From NCBI GenBank assembly GCA_963422285.2, contig OY729419.2, positions 1,240,001 to 1,304,000 of the forward strand: a DNA stretch of 64,000 nucleotides. The letters are read 5' to 3'. A model generated the notes under the pieces. That model did not search any database and was not told where the DNA came from. It saw only the letters and a program-made list of their open reading frames with translations. Below are positions 8,565 to 18,252 of this stretch, piece by piece; the first letter of the stretch is position 1, and each line of letters opens with the position of its first letter. The DNA comes from VXYL01 sp963422285 (GTDB lineage: Bacteria > Pseudomonadota > Gammaproteobacteria > Pseudomonadales > Azotimanducaceae). The position numbers and the translations under genes were made by a program.

Positions 8565-10109
8565 CTACATCCCCCGTACGGCGATCCGCACTCCGCCGAC
8601 AGGATACTCGCGACGAAACACCTTCTCGTCCCACGAACGCCGCCAAGTGGCCGGCCGGCGCTGTACGCACGTCCATGTACGCCCGCGTCTGCGCAACGCT
8701 CTGGCGCACCGTCGCCTCCAGACCACCGCGCCGCATCTTGCATTCGATCACCGTCTTCTCCGTCGTCCTATCCTTCCGCAGCCACACCACCAGGAGATCG
8801 ATGCCCAGGCGGCCCGGACAGTACTCGCGTTCGATTCGGCCACCGCTACGATCCGCTGCAGGAACGCCTGCCGCGGCAGCTGCGGCCCTGCCTCCTTGTA
8901 GCCGCACCGCTCCACCCAGTGCGCCGAGTGCTCGCGAAGAACGTTTGAAACGCCGCCTGCAGCTCGTCCTCCCGCAACGCCCCCCGGCATCGACGTACCA
9001 CGTCGGATCCTGGCCGCGGAATGTCATCATCTGCGTGGTGTAGGTCGGGTTCCGCGGGATCACCTCTCGATAGATCGGGTTCGTGATCCCCACCGGCCGT
9101 CGCCACCCACGAGGCCGAGGTCTCGCAGGTACTGCAGATCGTCGGCAGGCGCCGAATCGGCATCGTCTGCGCCAGCAGGCAGCGGCTCGATGACGAACCA
9201 TACGCACGCCTCCCGGAGCGTGTCCGCGAGGTGGGAGTGCGTCTCCCGGCGTGCGATGAAGCACCTCCCGGACAGCGTGAACCGCTTCCATGACGCTGGG
9301 GCGGCTGCGGCCCGGCCGGCCTTGCTCTCGAAGCAGACTTCGTAGGCGAGGGCGTTGACCCGCCATGGCTGGCCCCGAGTCAGCTTCCAGATGGCGTCGC
9401 GGGCTTGTTCGGTGAACGCCTGTCCGATATCCCCGGCGCGCTGGGAGGCGGGGTCTCTGCCCCGGCACGGCTGAAGTCGCCCAGGCCAGGGACTTGGCCT
9501 TGACGTTGAACGCGCTGCCGCCGAGGACGACGGCGTACTCCGCGCCCGATCGGATGCGGTAGTCGCGCACAGCGCGCACCGCACCCCGCACAAGATCACG
9601 CTCTGGGGAAATCCTCGCAGGCGCTGGTCGTAGCCGCTGCGCAGCTGCCGCAGCACGGACAGCAGGGCGTCGCCGACCAGCGTATCGATCTCGTCGATCA
9701 GCAGCAGTGGCCTCTTGTCCACTGCTGCCCAGCGACTCGACAGCATGCGCAGCGCACGGCCCGGCAGCCTCCAGGATTTCACGCCACGCGCCTGCTATGA
9801 ACGGATCACCCGGCACCGAGATTGCGCTCGAACATCCATCTCGCCGAAGGTCGCCTGCATGGCGAGCCCCGCATCCTCGCGTACCGCCTAGCCGGCCTCG
9901 ACGTCGATGTAGACACAGCGATACGCTCCGCCGACATGCAGCAGCGCCAGCAAGGCCGAGGTCTTACCCGTCTGCCGTGGCGGGTGCAGAACGAAATACT
10001 TCTTCTGTCGGATGAGCGTCAGCACCCGTCCAGGTCCAGCCGCTCTAGGGGCGGGATGTGGTAGTGGCCCCGGGGCAGTGGTGTTGAAGTAGCGTTCGCA
10101 GTCGCTCAT
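8565..10109 (-). pseudogene. Decayed AAA-like ATPase with C-terminal PD-(D/E)XK nuclease domain
   Basis: Reading from 10109, the intact family would show MSDCERYFNTT, a Walker A loop (PPRQTGKTS), a Walker B-like LLLIDEID near 9700, a winged-helix-like linker (LQYLRDLGLVG near 9130), then a nuclease core with TVIECK near 8740 and the C-terminus WDEKVFRREYPVGG ending at a TAG at 8565. All these pieces are present but scattered over three frames. The first lesion is an in-frame TAG at about 9888-9890 just after VEAG, where the family has Gln; several frameshifts follow. The gene is dead but nearly full length, implying fairly recent decay. Confidence 0.75.
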
Positions 10110-10303
10110 GACGCAAGTCTCTCATCTTCGATGCCTTGAAGTCGGATGCCGCCATATCTGGCCGATGGCTTCGGGTCCGCTCGACGACCTGGCAGAACTT
10201 GGCCGGGTCTGGCAAACCCCGTGGGGGATGCCGGCGACGCCGGCGCCACCTTTGCGATGACCGTATCGCGAGAAGCCGCCTATGCTGCGACGCCGCGACA
10301 GCC

Positions 10304-10945
10304 TCAGCAAGTGCGGCGGGAAGATTCGTTTTCACCGCCGGCAGGCAACTCTGGCGAGACCTCCTCGCCGCGCCCGGCAAGGGTCTGCCGCAGCGACCAG
10401 GCGAAGCTCGCCGCGCCCCAGGCAAGACCGATCACCACGCCGATGTCCAGGGCTGCCCGCCAGGGCTGGGGCAGGGCGTGGACGATGGCGATGGCGGCCA
10501 GGATGCCGACCGTCAGCGAGTAGACGACGACCCGGAGTCGCCGCGTGGCGTGGAAGTAGCCCATGACGAACAGCGGCGCGAATAGCGCGCGTGTCGGGGA
10601 CGGATGGTACAGCAGCCACTGGAGACGCGCCGCGGAACGCGGCGAGAAGCGCTGGCCGAAGCCTCGGTGGCCTTCGGACCAAGCCATGAAGACGGCGTTC
10701 GCTGCGGCGGCGACGATATGGATCGTCTGCCAGGGGAAGTCCAACCCTGCGGCGACTACCGCCGACAAACGCGCTCCGGCGAACAGCAGCAGCGCGAACA
10801 CGCCGCCCGCGCCCCAGACCGCGGCGACGATGCCCAGGATTATCGGCTTCGAGGCCGGCGGCGGAACATTCCCTTGCGCTACCTGGTCGACCATCCGTGC
10901 CAGCGTACCTGCTTGCGCGTCCGGGTGCCATTCGCTGTCGCCCAC
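10304..10945 (-). CDS. Small multi-spanning membrane protein of unknown function
   Basis: A 213-aa frame with four likely membrane helices (about residues 35-60, 72-92, 122-138 and 140-160), conserved-looking RFSPRSAARLQ and PQPWR segments, and a polar C-terminus. The first start is a GTG at 10945; an ATG at 10894 would remove a poorly hydrophobic 17-residue leader and avoid overlap with the upstream glycosyltransferase remnant, so it may be the true start. It resembles uncharacterised membrane proteins of gammaproteobacteria. No function can be assigned. Confidence 0.6.
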   Translation of the reverse strand: MGDSEWHPDAQAGTLARMVDQVAQGNVPPPASKPIILGIVAAVWGAGGVFALLLFAGARLSAVVAAGLDFPWQTIHIVAAAANAVFMAWSEGHRGFGQRFSPRSAARLQWLLYHPSPTRALFAPLFVMGYFHATRRLRVVVYSLTVGILAAIAIVHALPQPWRAALDIGVVIGLAWGAASFAWSLRQTLAGRGEEVSPELPAGGENESSRRTC

Positions 10946-11205
10946 AAGACATCGAGCTGCTGCGCCACCACCTGCCAGTCGTTAGCCAGCGCGAACGTGC
11001 GGCAGGAAGCCCGAGACACCTTCCGCGCTCGTCCGACGGCCCGACTCAGATTCTCGTCCAGGGTGCCGTCGACGCCCTCCTGGACAATGTCCCGGGGGGC
11101 CACGGGCAGTGCCGCCACCGGAGTGCCGCAGGCCATCGCCTCCAGCACGACTAGGCCGAAGGTGTCGGCGCGGGAAGGAAAGACGAATACGTCCGCATCC
11201 ATCCA
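10879..11205 (-). pseudogene. 5'-truncated group 1 glycosyltransferase (GT4-like) C-terminus
   Basis: Only the nucleotide-sugar binding half remains: DADVFVFPSRADTFG then GLVVLEAMACGTPVAA, the classic E-x7-E region of GT-B glycosyltransferases, followed by a family-like tail (LDENLSRAV, ALANDWQVVAQQ). The protein is cut at about 11205, where the sequence changes to a macro-domain gene on the opposite strand. With no N-terminal acceptor domain, start codon or promoter it is inactive. Confidence 0.7.
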
Positions 11206-11223
11206 CCGCGCAGCCGGGCCGGC

Positions 11224-11590
11224 GCCGCTTGCCGAGTGTCGTCGCCTCGGCGGCTGCGAAACCGGCGATGCGAAGATCACGGGCGGCTACCGCCGGCCCG
11301 TGCGGCATGTGATTCACACCGTCGGCCCGGTGTGGCGGGACGGCAGCCACGGCGAAGCCGAACTGCTTGCCTCCTGCTATCGGCGCAGCCGGGAAGTGGC
11401 GGCGCAACACGGTGTGCGCAGCATCGCCTTTGCGGCTATCTCCACTGGCGTCTACAGCTATCTCTTGGCGAGCGCGGCGCGGATTGCCGTGGACACCGTG
11501 CGCCGGAGCGAACTGGTCTGGACCGGGTGTGCTTCGTCTGCTTTGACGCGGCCACCGGGGCCGTCTTACGCGGAACTGCTCGCCGCGTAG
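11224..11590 (+). pseudogene. 5'-truncated macro-domain (ADP-ribose-binding) protein
   Basis: Residues matching the core of a macro domain are readable from about 11227: GGCETGDAKIT, then VRHVIHTVGPVW and IAFAAISTGVYSY, which form the ADP-ribose binding loops. The N-terminal strand with its usual GDI motif is missing because the gene starts abruptly at the junction with the glycosyltransferase remnant. A frameshift near 11505-11510 moves the last segment (RVCFVCFDAATGA) to another frame. It overlaps the 3' end of the convergent dUTPase gene by 25 bp. Confidence 0.75.
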
Positions 11591-12165
11591 CGGGCGGCCA
11601 GCGCCGCGGTCAGATCCGCGGGAAATGTTTCCGCGCCGGCGTCCAGTTCGCGTACCAGTTCGACGAGATGTTCGTTGTCCTCGCGTCCGTCCCAAACCTT
11701 GCGGTACTCTCCGCTCCGATAGCCGTGGGTCTGGCGAAAGGAGTTGAGCACGTTCTTGCTGACGTAGATTTCGTAGAGCTCCTCGAAGCCCAGCGGCAGC
11801 GCCCGCATCGCCCCAGCGAAGGCGTCGAGGTCGAATCCTCGCGTTGCCAGACTCGATCGCGCCAGTTCCTCGACGGCGAGGCGGAAATCCGCGGCCTCGG
11901 TCTCGGCGAGTGCCGCCGCCAAGCGGCTCGCCAAGGCTTCGTCGACGGCGCCTTGGCGCAGCAGCTGCGATAGGCCGAAGTGCCAGATGTCCACTACCTC
12001 GAGCTTGACTTGGTCCAGGTCGGTCTCCTGCTTCTTCCACCACTTCCAGCCGTAATGGTCCAGCAGTTCGGCGCATTCCACCCACACCGCCCGGTAGTAC
12101 TCGTAGCCCTGCCATGCCCATTGCGGATGCACTTGGGCGTTGTGCCGCTCCTGCATCCCGGCCAT
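11566..12165 (-). CDS. Dimeric all-alpha dUTP diphosphatase (dUTPase_2 family)
   Basis: Hydrolyses dUTP (and often dUDP) to dUMP, keeping uracil out of DNA and feeding dTMP synthesis. The all-alpha NTP-pyrophosphatase motifs are clear: WVECAELLDHYGWKWWKK near residue 28 (metal-binding EcAE..D) and QVKLEVVDIWHF near residue 55 (E..D). The gene is 199 aa with the ATG at 12165, matching the family, whose N-terminus also begins shortly before an N-x-x-V-x-P-x-W motif. No strong ribosome site precedes this ATG, so the start could be slightly upstream. Confidence 0.85.
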   Translation of the reverse strand: MAGMQERHNAQVHPQWAWQGYEYYRAVWVECAELLDHYGWKWWKKQETDLDQVKLEVVDIWHFGLSQLLRQGAVDEALASRLAAALAETEAADFRLAVEELARSSLATRGFDLDAFAGAMRALPLGFEELYEIYVSKNVLNSFRQTHGYRSGEYRKVWDGREDNEHLVELVRELDAGAETFPADLTAALAARYAASSSA

Positions 12166-12401
12166 GGTCGCAAGCCGCGGCCATATCTCTGCGGCTGTCG
12201 TTTCTCCCACCTCCCGCGCCCTCCGTTTGCCGCGCTGTCTACCTACACCGCAGGCGGCGTTATTGTGCGACAAACCGGCATCGTCGGCAGCGGGCGGCGA
12301 GAAAATGTTGGCATTGGCTGGCGCAAAGGCGTATCGTAGCCTCAGATCGCGCCGGTGGGCGGGACTTCGGCAGGAAGTCCGACCGGTGCCAGGAGAACGA
12401 T

Positions 12402-12701
12402 TTGAAGATATATGTCGGCAACATGCCCTACACCGCCAGCTCGGAAGAACTCGAACAGCTATTCTCACAGCATGGAAATGTGGCGGAAGCCAACGTAATT
12501 ATGGACCGCGAGACCGGTCGCTCCAAAGGGTTCGGCTTTGTCGATATGCCTAACGAAGCGGAGGCGAATCAAGCGGTCAGTGCGCTGAACTCGTCGCAGA
12601 TGGGCGGCCGCACCTTGCGAGTGAGCGAGGCGCGTCCGCGTACCGATCGGGACCGGGGTGGTTGGGATCGCGACCGCAAGGGCGGCGGCTACCGTCGCTA
12701 G
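12402..12701 (+). CDS. Small RRM RNA-binding protein
   Basis: A 99-aa single RNA-recognition-motif protein. RNP2 is KIYVGNMPY at the extreme N-terminus and RNP1 is SKGFGFVDM near residue 45; the tail is Arg/Gly/Asp rich (DRDRGGWDRDRKGGG), as in cold-inducible bacterial and cyanobacterial Rbp-type proteins. I chose the TTG at 12402 because AGGAG lies six bases upstream and homologues begin at this point (MKIYVGN). The 3' end carries a 13-bp tandem duplication (about 12688-12714) spanning the stop codon. Confidence 0.88.
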   Translation: MKIYVGNMPYTASSEELEQLFSQHGNVAEANVIMDRETGRSKGFGFVDMPNEAEANQAVSALNSSQMGGRTLRVSEARPRTDRDRGGWDRDRKGGGYRR

Positions 12702-12726
12702 CTACCGTCGCTAAAGCACTGCTGAT

Positions 12727-12760
12727 CCGCGGCTTGGGCAACGAATCTGCCCAAGTGCGG
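12727..12760 (+). terminator. Hairpin downstream of the RRM gene, possible terminator
   Basis: A perfect 8-bp stem, CTTGGGCA with TGCCCAAG around a 7-base loop, extended by CCGC/GCGG after a small bulge. It lies 26 bases past the RRM stop but no T-run follows, so it may need Rho or be a processing or regulatory structure. The rest of 12702-13066, up to lon, shows no gene and no convincing sigma-32 promoter. Confidence 0.4.
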
Positions 12761-13066
12761 ATCCCTTCGTGTCCGCTTAGAAGACCGGGCTCGTTAGTCT
12801 GAGGCATCCGCCTCGGCAGCAAGCGGGTTCAAGGATCGCCACGGCAGGTGGCGAGGGCCATCTCGCATTGGACGCGGGATGCGCTGCCGGTTGCTTGGGA
12901 TGGCGGATCGGGGCTTGAATTCTGCTTCCCTGGTCGCACATAGCCCCTAGCGAAGCGCGAAATGTCGAGTTCGCGGGTGTTCAAGGATATGTCTGCGAGA
13001 CGCTTTTCGTTCCGCGCATTGCCGTAGACTCGGCTTGAACAACCCCGTGCGCAAGGAGTTCGCACC

Positions 13067-15418
13067 TTGACGAAGCACAAGCTTCCCCTGTTGCCACTGA
13101 AGAACGTCGCCGTCTTCCCGCAGCTGATCCAGGCGCTGATCGTCGGCCGGTCGGCATCCTTGGCAGCGGTTAAGGCGGCGACGGATCACGACCGCGAGCT
13201 TCTCACGGTGTTGCAGAAGGATCCCGGCGACGAGCATCCGGACCGCAACGGTCTGCACGACATCGGCACCGTATCGACGGTGTCCCGAGTGGAGCAGCGC
13301 GAAGGCGGAGCCCAGGTGATCGTGCGCGGCCTGCGCCGGGTGCGTCTGCACGACTTGGCCACCAGTGCCGCCGAGACCCTCGTGGAAGTGGAAGTGGAGG
13401 ATCTGCCGACGCCGACGGTGCCGGCGGAGGGCGAGGAGCGTGCCAAGGCCACCGCGCTGATGCGCGAGAACCTCGACATCGCCCGCCAGATCGCCCACAT
13501 GATGTCCCAGAATCCCGACCAGCTGTTCCACCAGATGGTAGGCGGCATCGAGGACCCCATCACCCAGATGTACCGCCTCGCCGAGTTGCTGCGCAACGTC
13601 GAGCAGACGGAGAAGCAGAAGGTGATCGAGATCGACGAGGTGCAGCCGTTCCTGGAAGCCGTCCATCGCCTGTTGCGCCAGGAGATCGCCGTCGTCGAGA
13701 TGCAGCGCGATCTGCAATCTCAAGCCCGAGAGGAAGTGGAGCAGAACCAGCGCGAGCATCTGCTGCGGCATCAGAAGCGCGTCATCGAGGAAGCCCTTGG
13801 CGAGGACGGCGACGACGAGGACATCACCGAGCTGCGCAAGCAACTGCGCAACGCCAACCTGCCCGAAGACGTGCGCAAGGAGGTGGATCGCGAACTGAAG
13901 CGGCTGTCGAGGATGTCCGCTAACGCCGCCGACTACCAGGTGGCGCGCGGCTATCTCGAACTGATCGCCGAGCTGCCCTGGAATGTCATTACCGAAGACA
14001 CCCTGGATCTCGATCATGCGCAGACCGTGCTCGACGAGGACCACTACGGCCTCGAAGACGTCAAGGAGCGCATCTTGGAGTCGCTAGCGGTGCTGCAGCT
14101 CAACCCCGATGCGAAGGCGTCCATCCTCTGCTTCGTCGGCCCGCCCGGCGTCGGCAAGACTTCTCTCGGCCAATCCATCGCCCGCGCCATGGGGCGCAAG
14201 TTCGAGCGCATGAGCTTGGGCGGCCTGCATGACGAATCCGAGCTGCGCGGGCACCGTCGAACCTACATCGGCGCCATGCCCGGCCGCATCCTGCAAGCCG
14301 TTCGCCGGGCGGGGGTGCGCAACCCGGTGCTGATGCTCGACGAAGTGGACAAGCTCGGTCGCGACTTCCGCGGGGATCCGGCGGCAGCGCTGATGGAGAT
14401 CCTCGATCCGGCCCAGAACAAGGAGTTCCGCGACAACTACCTGAACCTGCCGTTCGACCTGTCGAAGGTATTCTTCATCACCACGGGCAACCATCTCGAC
14501 GGCATACCAAGGCCACTGCTCGATCGCATGGAGGTGCTGGATCTCACCGGCTACAGCGAGCTGGAGAAGCGCGAAATCGCCCGCCGCTACCTGATTCCCC
14601 GGCAACGGGAGAACGCTGGCCTCGAAGGAGAACAGCTAAACTTCAGCGATGATGCGCTGTCCTGGACCATCCGCCGCCACACCCGCGAGGCCGGGGTGCG
14701 CGAGCTGGACCGAATGATCGGCCGAGTGGCAAGCAAGCGCGCCCGGCAGATCGTGCAGTCCCAAGAAGAGCTGTCGTCCATCACCGTCGACGTCCTGCCG
14801 GCTCTGCTCGGGCCGGACAAGTTCAAGACCGACCGCCAGCGCGAGAACATGGCGCCCGGGGTCGCCCCCGGCTTGGCCTACACCGAGGCCGGTGGCGACG
14901 TGCTCTATGTCGAGGCGACCCTCACCCACAAGGACGACAAGACCATCACCACCGGCCATCTCGGCCAAGTCATGCAGGAATCCATCCAGGCGGCGCGCTC
15001 CTACATCTGGTCCGTGGCCGAGCAGTTGAACATCAACCGCGCTACCATCGAAGAGAACGGCATCCATGTCCATGTGCCCGCTGGCGCAGTCCCCAAGGAC
15101 GGGCCGTCGGCGGGAATCACCATGGCTACCGCCCTGGCGTCGCTGTACAGCAACAAGCGTGTGCGCGACGACATCGCCATGACCGGCGAACTCACGCTGT
15201 CGGGGCTGGTGCTGCCAGTAGGCGGCATCCGCGAGAAAGTGCTGGCCGCCCATCGCACCGGCATCCGCCACGTCATCCTACCCCGGGACAACGAAGCGGA
15301 GCTCGTCAAGTTGCCGGTGCCAGTGCGCAAGGAGATGAGGGTGACCTTGGTGGACCGGCTGGAAGACGCCGTCAAGGTGGCAATCCCCGAGTTGAGGCAG
15401 CCAGCAGCGACCTCCTGA
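13067..15418 (+). CDS. lon: ATP-dependent protease Lon
   Basis: Cytoplasmic AAA+ serine protease that degrades misfolded and short-lived regulatory proteins; 783 aa, the usual length. An N-terminal LonN substrate-binding domain starts at LPLLPLKNVAVFP, a coiled-coil region follows, then the AAA+ module with Walker A GPPGVGKTS (about residue 360) and Walker B VLMLDEVDK. The protease domain holds the Ser681-Lys724 dyad (KDGPSAG and GGIREKVLAA). The TTG start at 13067 is supported by AAGGAG about 8 bases upstream. It is monocistronic as far as can be seen, with 365 bp of upstream DNA available for regulation. Confidence 0.97.
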   Translation: MTKHKLPLLPLKNVAVFPQLIQALIVGRSASLAAVKAATDHDRELLTVLQKDPGDEHPDRNGLHDIGTVSTVSRVEQREGGAQVIVRGLRRVRLHDLATSAAETLVEVEVEDLPTPTVPAEGEERAKATALMRENLDIARQIAHMMSQNPDQLFHQMVGGIEDPITQMYRLAELLRNVEQTEKQKVIEIDEVQPFLEAVHRLLRQEIAVVEMQRDLQSQAREEVEQNQREHLLRHQKRVIEEALGEDGDDEDITELRKQLRNANLPEDVRKEVDRELKRLSRMSANAADYQVARGYLELIAELPWNVITEDTLDLDHAQTVLDEDHYGLEDVKERILESLAVLQLNPDAKASILCFVGPPGVGKTSLGQSIARAMGRKFERMSLGGLHDESELRGHRRTYIGAMPGRILQAVRRAGVRNPVLMLDEVDKLGRDFRGDPAAALMEILDPAQNKEFRDNYLNLPFDLSKVFFITTGNHLDGIPRPLLDRMEVLDLTGYSELEKREIARRYLIPRQRENAGLEGEQLNFSDDALSWTIRRHTREAGVRELDRMIGRVASKRARQIVQSQEELSSITVDVLPALLGPDKFKTDRQRENMAPGVAPGLAYTEAGGDVLYVEATLTHKDDKTITTGHLGQVMQESIQAARSYIWSVAEQLNINRATIEENGIHVHVPAGAVPKDGPSAGITMATALASLYSNKRVRDDIAMTGELTLSGLVLPVGGIREKVLAAHRTGIRHVILPRDNEAELVKLPVPVRKEMRVTLVDRLEDAVKVAIPELRQPAATS

Positions 15419-15453
15419 GGAAGCCTCGCCGCAGCAACGGGCACCGGCGAAGC

Positions 15454-16215
15454 CTACTCCGGCCTCTCCTGCGACCGTTGCTGCTCCTGCAACTTCCCCA
15501 CCAGCGCCCGCAACTCGGCGTTTTCCGCTTCGGCGGCTTGACGACGGGCGACTTCCTCGGCGTATCGGTCTTCGGCGGCCTGTCGACGAGCGACTTCCTG
15601 GACTCGGAGGGCGGCTTCTTCGGCCGGGGTGGGGAAGTCCTTGCCGGCGGCCGGATCACATACCCGCAGCTTGCGGCCATCGAGCCGGAAGCACAGGCCG
15701 AGTGTCTCGCTGCATATGCCGAACATGCCGTTCGACAGCCGCGTCGCCGGAATTGGCCGATAGCGGCCGTCGCGCAGGCGCAGGCCCTGCAACGGTGGTT
15801 GGAGATAGTCGCGTCGCGGATCGTAGAGAAAGTACTCGCGTACGCCCCACTGGGCGTAGAGCCGCCGTTTCTTGACCAGATCCTCGGTTCGCGTACTCGC
15901 CGAGGTGATCTCCAGCACCAACGCCGGCGTCTTCTCCTCCCACAGTCGATAGGAATCCCGGGGCGGGCTCTTCGGCACTCCGAAGGCCACGAACACATCG
16001 GGCGAGAGGTGCCGGCGACGGTCGTCGGGATCGTAGTTGACCAGCAGGTTGGAGCCCACATAGGCATCCGCCCGAGCGACGAAAAACCAGCGCAGGGCGT
16101 GGGCGACGTAGGTTAGATCGTCGTAGTGGCGCTCGGTTTCGGCCACCGGCCTGCCGTCCCTGGTGGGGTAGTCAACGACCGCAGGCGCGGTGCGGGAGAG
16201 GGCGGCATCGCTCAT
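15454..16215 (-). CDS. Uma2-family (DUF820) putative PD-(D/E)XK endonuclease
   Basis: A 253-aa Uma2 protein, a family expanded in cyanobacteria and some symbionts, with a restriction-endonuclease-like fold. Core motifs are LSPDVFVAFG (D), PALVLEITSAST (E-x-T) and KRRLYAQWGVREYFLYD (about residues 70-140). The tail is a coiled coil built on a near-repeat (EVARRQAAE repeated at about residues 203 and 217). The ATG at 16215 is supported by GGAGGA eight bases upstream. It converges on lon. A nuclease role is inferred from the fold only. Confidence 0.85.
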   Translation of the reverse strand: MSDAALSRTAPAVVDYPTRDGRPVAETERHYDDLTYVAHALRWFFVARADAYVGSNLLVNYDPDDRRRHLSPDVFVAFGVPKSPPRDSYRLWEEKTPALVLEITSASTRTEDLVKKRRLYAQWGVREYFLYDPRRDYLQPPLQGLRLRDGRYRPIPATRLSNGMFGICSETLGLCFRLDGRKLRVCDPAAGKDFPTPAEEAALRVQEVARRQAAEDRYAEEVARRQAAEAENAELRALVGKLQEQQRSQERPE

Positions 16216-16481
16216 TGACGGTTCCTCCAGTACGGCATGCGCTGTGCAAGAACGGCAGCGACGGTAGCATAGTGGCGCTGGCGCGCTCAAATCCAGCTCC
16301 GAATGGACCACCGGCGAAGGTTCGATTTCGTTGCATGGCGGCTCTCGGCTGGCAATTCGACAGCCATTATCCGAGGTGCGACGGCGGGCAGGAATCCGCC
16401 AATGGCTGAATTTTCTGTAGGAAATCGCAGATCTCGCGCTGCGCTGGCCGGGCGAGTCGCGCAGGGAATCGGCCCGCGCAG

Positions 16482-18245
16482 CTACAGCTCCCGCACCACG
16501 CGAAATCCCCGCGAGTCGTTCGCACCGCTGCTCAAGGAGCGGTAGCTCACCGTGACCGCGTCCGGCGCCGAATCCCAGGTGCCGCCGCGAACCACGCGGG
16601 AAGCGCAGTTGCCGACGCGGGCTTGGGCGGTGGCGGGCGCGCCTCGGTAGTTGTTGTGCCAGCAGTCCGCCACCCATTCCTCGGCGTTGCCGAGCATGTC
16701 GTGCAGGCCGAAGGCGTTGGCCTTGAACTGTCCCACCGGGGCGAGGCCCAGGGTGTCGTCCGAGCAGGCGGCGGTGCTGTACTTGCGGTAGCGCGTGGCC
16801 AAGGTCGCATCCGCGATGTTCTCGTAGGCGCAAAGAGCGCTGGGATCATCGCCGAAATAGTAGCGGCTGGCGGAGCCCGCCCGTGCTGCGTATTCCCACT
16901 CCGCCTCGGAGGGCAGACGGTAGCGGTAGCCGGTCTCCCGGCTCAGCCAGTCCACGTAGCCCTGGGCCTCGCGCCAAGGGACGTCGGTGACGGGATGCTG
17001 CGCCGGCATATCCGCGGGAACCGGCAGCGACGGGGTGGGGATGGGCTTCTTCATCGCCAGCGCATCGGCGGCTGGCTGGCGGTCGAACTCCGCTTGGGTG
17101 ACCTCGAATACGCCCATGGCGAAGGGCTGCGATACCGTTACGGTACGCACCGGCCGTTCGTCCGCCGAGTCGTCCTCGGAGCCCATGCGGAAGACGCCGG
17201 CAGGGATGATCGCGAGCAGCGGGCCTTGCCCGCCCGAGGCCAGCGCATCGCGGAACCGGCGGCCCGGCTGGATGTCGAAGGGCACCAGCTCGATGGCGTA
17301 GTGCAGGATCTTCGCCGTCAGCGTCAGCCGCTGCTGGTAGTTGCGGTAGCCCACGGCACGAGCGCGAATCTCCACCGGTCCGGCAGGAATGCGCAGAGGG
17401 GCGGATTGGTAGCGCGAAGTGGACCACTCGCCGGCCTGTTGGTAGGAGACCTCGACGATGGCGGCCGCTGGCTGCACGGTCAGGTCGAGGGTTCCGTAGA
17501 GCCGCTCGAGACGAACGGCGTGTCGATTGCGTCCACGCCGGACGTCGAGCGAGAACGACTGGCTGCCATAGCCGTGGCGGCGGGCGCGAAACTCGTAGGC
17601 GCCTAAGGGCAAGGTCATGCTGGGCCGGTAGCGCTCGTCCACGCCGACGATTTCGAGCTGGGCGTCGCGGGGCGCGAGGTCGACGAACACCTCGCCGACG
17701 CGCAAGCGTTCGAGCTCGAAAGACACTGTCGTCGCTTGCCGCGGCAGCACCTCCACGGATTGCGTTTCGGGCTGGCGCCCAGCTAGGGTCGCAGTGATGT
17801 CGTAGGCGCCAGCGGGGTAGTCGCTGAGCACGATCGGGGCGATGGCATCGAGCGGCTTGCCGACGATGCGCAACTGCGCGCCGCGGGGATTGCTGACGAT
17901 CTCCAAGGTCCCGGCCGATGGCGGAAAGTCGATGTGGATCCTTCGCACATCGTCGCGGGCCACCGTGATCCGGCGTACCACGGCGTCGTGGAAGCGATGC
18001 TCGAAGCGGACCGCCGCCGACCCCGGCCGCACATCGCGGTAGCGCAGCGGCGTTTCGCCGATTGCCTCGCCGTCGAGCAGCACCCGCGCGCCGGCTGGTT
18101 CCGAACTGAGCTGCAAGGTGGCGGAACCGAGCACGAGCCGTGGGCCGATGCCGTCGGCCATCCAGTCGGCAACGGCCACGAACGCGACGACGCCGGCGAT
18201 CAGCAGCCAGCGTACGAAGGTGTTATCCGCTTTCCGTCTGGGCAT
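16482..18245 (-). CDS. PEGA-repeat, sulfatase-modifying-factor (FGE-sulfatase) domain protein
   Basis: A 587-aa membrane-anchored protein. One N-terminal helix (residues 11-28, LLIAGVVAFVAVADWM) is followed by three or four PEGA-like beta repeats (about 43-110, 112-180, 185-250 and 255-325), probably envelope-facing. The C-terminal third is a formylglycine-generating-enzyme-like domain (IPAGVFRMGSE, LPSEAEWEYAARAG, LGNAEEWVADCW, SYRSLSSGANDSRGFRV). The cysteine pair found in true FGE, expected between RGG and YRS, is missing (RGGTWDSAPDAVTVSYRS), so it is probably not a sulfatase-activating enzyme. A role in cell-surface interactions is inference. Confidence 0.85.
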   Translation of the reverse strand: MPRRKADNTFVRWLLIAGVVAFVAVADWMADGIGPRLVLGSATLQLSSEPAGARVLLDGEAIGETPLRYRDVRPGSAAVRFEHRFHDAVVRRITVARDDVRRIHIDFPPSAGTLEIVSNPRGAQLRIVGKPLDAIAPIVLSDYPAGAYDITATLAGRQPETQSVEVLPRQATTVSFELERLRVGEVFVDLAPRDAQLEIVGVDERYRPSMTLPLGAYEFRARRHGYGSQSFSLDVRRGRNRHAVRLERLYGTLDLTVQPAAAIVEVSYQQAGEWSTSRYQSAPLRIPAGPVEIRARAVGYRNYQQRLTLTAKILHYAIELVPFDIQPGRRFRDALASGGQGPLLAIIPAGVFRMGSEDDSADERPVRTVTVSQPFAMGVFEVTQAEFDRQPAADALAMKKPIPTPSLPVPADMPAQHPVTDVPWREAQGYVDWLSRETGYRYRLPSEAEWEYAARAGSASRYYFGDDPSALCAYENIADATLATRYRKYSTAACSDDTLGLAPVGQFKANAFGLHDMLGNAEEWVADCWHNNYRGAPATAQARVGNCASRVVRGGTWDSAPDAVTVSYRSLSSGANDSRGFRVVREL

Positions 18246-18252
18246 GCCGCGT

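Noticed and set aside
12914..12949. Possible sigma-32 promoter upstream of lon
   Set aside because: CTTGAA occurs but the downstream CCCC block is about 23 bases away rather than 13-15, and no ATNT follows.
16482..18245. Annotation as a formylglycine-generating enzyme
   Set aside because: The two active-site cysteines are absent from the equivalent segment, so the catalytic claim would be wrong; only the fold is supported.
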